Shown here: one piece after another, positions 5,405-7,995 of the stretch
Position numbering within the stretch: the stretch's first letter is position 1
Layout: every line of letters begins with the position of its first letter
Assembly: GCA_021323495.1 (NCBI GenBank)
Contig: JAJQJO010000169.1
Coordinates: 1 to 7,995 of the forward strand
DNA length: 7,995 bases
Direction: 5' to 3'
Origin: Cellvibrio sp.
Lineage (GTDB): Bacteria > Pseudomonadota > Gammaproteobacteria > Pseudomonadales > Cellvibrionaceae
Program-made: the position numbers and the translations under genes
The notes under the pieces: model-generated
Databases searched by the model: none
What the model was told of the DNA's origin: nothing
What the model saw: the letters and a program-made list of their open reading frames with translations, nothing else

Positions 5405-7995
5405 ATGAAAAATAAGATGACGTTAATCGCGCTGCTGACCAGCGCAGGATTATTGTATGGCTGCGGTGGCGGCAATATGTTGGGTTCCTCTGATGCGGAA
5501 GACCATAAGCTGGTGCCGGATGTGGTCACTGAAGACCCTAATCCCCAGCGCCCGACCGCCGGTTTGCCGGTACTGCGTGCAAGCGGTAGCGATATTATCT
5601 ATCAGGGAAAACCTGCCCTGTTCCATGGTATTAACCTGCAATATGCCGAAGACCCCCTCGGTCGTTATCCCGGTATTAAAGCCATTGGCGATGTTGGTTC
5701 GAATATTATCCGGCTCGTGATCAAATCAACCACAACCACCGGGGATCTGGAGGCTGCACTCAACGCGGCGATTACCAATAAGCTGTTCGTGATTTTGAGT
5801 CTGGCTGATCCGACGCTCGCCTGTAACGATGACGAGGCCTTGTTTACCGCAGCAGTACAAGCCACTTGGCTAAAAGCCTTCCTTCCGATTATCCACCAGG
5901 ACCGCTACCAGAATAACCTGATGATCAATATCGCCAGTGCCTGGGGTCCCAAAGATATTTTTAATGGCTACAGCACGGGTTACAAAAGCTATATCGACAA
6001 CTATAAAACCGCAATTCGCGCTTTCCGTAAAGCGGGTTTTCAGGTTCCGTTGGTGATCGATGCCCCTTGTGGGGCCGACTACTACGCCTTTGCTTCTGAT
6101 CGCGGTAAAGAATTGCTCGCTGCCGATGTAGAGAAAAACCTGGTGTTGTCCGTTCACGGTTATGGTTCTTACTGGAACAGCAACCCCAAAATTGATACCG
6201 CACTGGCGGTGCTGCGCTCGCAAAAAATGCCGTTCATCATGAGCGAATTTGGCGGGTCGGGAGTGGGTGAAAAACCGGTGAAGCACAAACAAATTATCGA
6301 AAAGGGCGCGGGTGACTACGCTCCTTCTGTCGCTATTCCCTGGAAAGATGCCAGCGATAAAGTGGCCTATATAGTGCCACTCGATGAACCAGTCGATGTC
6401 ACTGGTACGGACATCAGTTTTGATGTGCTGTTTGATAAAGCCTATGTCAGCGATGGCAATCTGGGATTCCAGATGTACCTGCGCGATGAAAATGGTGAGT
6501 ACGCCAACATCGGCTGGAACGGTGTGGGAGGTCAGACTCCTGATGCCTGGAACACCATTAAAGTCGCGGTAAAAAATAAAGCTTCATTTGGTTGGGCGAG
6601 CGACAATTTCAATATAAAACGCGTAACCAAAGTCGGTCTGGAATTGATAGCTAATGGCAAGGCAGCGGAGGTTGTAGGTGATATTAAATTCGATAACTTT
6701 AAAATTATTGAAGGTAGCGGCGCCAAAGAATTGTTTAGTGCCGATTTCACCAGTGCGATTACCGGTTGGGAAACAGGCTGGGAGGGTACTCAAGTTGCCC
6801 TCGTAGCCGGTGAAGGTGTTGGGCTGACGCGCGCGCAGGGCAAAGACCAGATTGTTGCGATTTACAAAGGTATCACCGGTGTTGATTTCACCAAGCCTAT
6901 TGTAATCAAAGCCAACATTTTCTTTCCTGTTGGTTATCAGGGTTCCTGGGCCTATGGCAAGTTCTTTAACAATGAAGGCGAATGGTTGGCTTCTTCCGAT
7001 ATGGGTAATATCACCTACGGCGCCTGGAATGAAATGATCCTGACGGCAGACTTTAAAGAAAAAGGTGCTGGTTTAAGCTCGTTGGGTATTCAAGTCGGCA
7101 ATCTGGGTGTAGGCGATGCTACGGCCAACCCTGACTTCTATGGTGCAGTTGTCATTAAAGATTTGTCGATCAGCGGTGTGGCCGCCAACAATGCGTTTGA
7201 GTTGGGCACTATCTACAACGGCACCTTTGAATCCGGTGAAGACAATTGGGTGGGTTTCAGCTGGGGTGACTCTGCCAACGTAGTTGCCGATGGCGGCGCT
7301 TTGAATATCACGGCCAAAGATTTTGCTGATCGTATCGATGTGCAGCACAGTAATCCGGCCAAAATTGAGGGTCTGAATTTTAATGATCCTTTTACCTTCA
7401 AAACGCGCATTTTTATCCCGGCTTACTATCAAGGTGTGACCTCCTTGACCGTACAATTCTATTTGCAGGATTCAAATTGGTCACATCATTTTGATGTAAT
7501 AAATTTGACCTATGACCAATTAAAAATTGGCGAATGGAATGATATCGATATCAAGGTGACCTTTCCTGAAGGTTTCAATCGCGACGGTTTGCCGAAACAC
7601 ATGGGCTTCTCGTTTGCCACCAGTTTGGATAGCGCTGTAGCTGGTCCTGCAATGTCTAAAACGGATGCAATTAAAATAGATGACCTTATCTTTGAGGGCA
7701 TGGTACCGGTTGAAAAAGAGGAAGTTGTGCTGGGTCTGGTAGATTTTTTCTACGCAAGTCATTTCGAAAATCTGGCTGTTGATTTTACTTCGGGTGTAAT
7801 CCTTCCTGATGATCTCGCAGGCAAGGACAAGGTGGATTTGCGCAGCGCAGGATTTAACTGGTTGGCTTGGTCATGGTATGGCAATAGCTCGGAAAATGCC
7901 GCACTGGATCTGACCAAGGCAGTTGGCGATGCAGTAGCATTAACCGAGCGTGGTGAAGAAATTGTTAATGGAAAAGGTGGTTTGAAATATTATTT
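5405..7995 (+). CDS. Lipoprotein with a split, probably inactive GH5_8-like mannanase barrel and inserted binding modules (3' end missing)
   Basis: 863 codons are visible, with no stop before the edge. A signal peptide with lipobox LYGC (Cys20, then Gly) indicates outer-membrane anchoring; a flexible linker runs to about 55. Barrel part 1 (about 56-301): GIN (75-77), NIIRL with the conserved Arg103, LVIDAP (216-221), SVHGYGSYW (249-257) and MSEFGG with nucleophile-position Glu281. Barrel part 2 resumes at AGFNWLAWSWYGN (815-827) and continues LTERGEEIVNGKGGL, the usual GH5_8 ending. Between them lie about 510 residues of beta-sandwich modules. The beta-4 motif, normally INIANEW, reads INIASAW (174-180), so the acid/base Glu is Ala179 and its Asn partner is Ser178. 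The beta-3 motif reads LADPT where GH5_8 has HD, and the beta-1 aromatic/His patch reads GINLQYAED. Hydrolysis therefore looks lost; glycan binding is the likely role. It sits 67 bases after the receptor, probably in the same transcript. Confidence 0.9.
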   Translation, partial: MKNKMTLIALLTSAGLLYGCGGGNMLGSSDAEDHKLVPDVVTEDPNPQRPTAGLPVLRASGSDIIYQGKPALFHGINLQYAEDPLGRYPGIKAIGDVGSNIIRLVIKSTTTTGDLEAALNAAITNKLFVILSLADPTLACNDDEALFTAAVQATWLKAFLPIIHQDRYQNNLMINIASAWGPKDIFNGYSTGYKSYIDNYKTAIRAFRKAGFQVPLVIDAPCGADYYAFASDRGKELLAADVEKNLVLSVHGYGSYWNSNPKIDTALAVLRSQKMPFIMSEFGGSGVGEKPVKHKQIIEKGAGDYAPSVAIPWKDASDKVAYIVPLDEPVDVTGTDISFDVLFDKAYVSDGNLGFQMYLRDENGEYANIGWNGVGGQTPDAWNTIKVAVKNKASFGWASDNFNIKRVTKVGLELIANGKAAEVVGDIKFDNFKIIEGSGAKELFSADFTSAITGWETGWEGTQVALVAGEGVGLTRAQGKDQIVAIYKGITGVDFTKPIVIKANIFFPVGYQGSWAYGKFFNNEGEWLASSDMGNITYGAWNEMILTADFKEKGAGLSSLGIQVGNLGVGDATANPDFYGAVVIKDLSISGVAANNAFELGTIYNGTFESGEDNWVGFSWGDSANVVADGGALNITAKDFADRIDVQHSNPAKIEGLNFNDPFTFKTRIFIPAYYQGVTSLTVQFYLQDSNWSHHFDVINLTYDQLKIGEWNDIDIKVTFPEGFNRDGLPKHMGFSFATSLDSAVAGPAMSKTDAIKIDDLIFEGMVPVEKEEVVLGLVDFFYASHFENLAVDFTSGVILPDDLAGKDKVDLRSAGFNWLAWSWYGNSSENAALDLTKAVGDAVALTERGEEIVNGKGGLKYY
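6308..7837 (+). other. Insertion of three related beta-sandwich modules inside the GH5-like barrel
   Basis: The insertion covers residues about 302-811. Module A (about 309-436) runs from IPWKDASDKVAY to FDNFKII; module B (about 440-591) from ELFSADF to IKDLSIS; module C (about 601-766) from IYNGTFESGEDNW to IDDLIFEG. All share a central W-N strand (AWNTIKVAV, AWNEMILTA, EWNDIDIKV) and a closing hydrophobic-Asp strand. B and C also share IFFPVGYQG / IFIPAYYQG, so they probably arose by duplication. The pattern is that of galactose-binding-like jelly-roll carbohydrate-binding modules (CBM4/11/27-like in style), rich in exposed Trp and Tyr. I cannot assign a CBM family. A further segment (about 770-811) of unclear fold joins module C back to the barrel. 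Confidence 0.65.

Overview
The window looks like chromosomal DNA of a polysaccharide-degrading gammaproteobacterium, most likely a member of the Cellvibrionaceae (Cellvibrio/Saccharophagus type). This is inferred from moderate base composition, a large TonB-dependent receptor of the carbohydrate-uptake type, and an adjacent multimodular glycoside-hydrolase-like lipoprotein. No rRNA, tRNA, insertion sequence or CRISPR array was seen.

Layout. Positions 1-448 (minus strand) hold the first codons of a gene running off the left edge, and a small outer-membrane lipoprotein with a DUF4398-type alanine-rich helical region; the two overlap by ATGA. A 429-base divergent spacer follows, with one possible 30-residue small ORF. 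At 878-1426 (plus) is an exported glutathione-peroxidase-family protein closed by a clear intrinsic terminator. A 722-base, AT-rich region (1427-2148) carries several copies of a LacI-family-like half-site (AACCG), one overlapping the -35 of a plausible promoter, then a roughly 360-base leader. At 2149-5337 is a 1062-residue TonB-dependent receptor. After 67 bases it is followed by a large lipoprotein gene (5405 to beyond the right edge; 863 codons visible).

The last gene is the most unusual item. Its outer parts match a GH5 subfamily 8-like (beta-mannanase-type) TIM barrel. The barrel is split between strand beta-7 (EFGG) and strand beta-8 (WLAWSW) by about 500 residues that read as three related beta-sandwich, carbohydrate-binding-like modules. 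The beta-4 motif that should end in Asn-Glu reads Ser-Ala, so the general acid/base is missing, and the beta-1 and beta-3 histidines are also lost, although the nucleophile-position Glu remains. The protein is probably a catalytically dead, surface-anchored glycan-binding lipoprotein.

Together the receptor and the lipoprotein may form a TonB-dependent uptake pair. By inference it resembles in layout the SusC/SusD systems of Bacteroidota, but with a split pseudo-glycosidase in the role of the surface glycan-binding protein. A LacI-type sugar-responsive repressor probably controls it. The substrate (a mannan-type polymer is the first guess) cannot be fixed from sequence alone.
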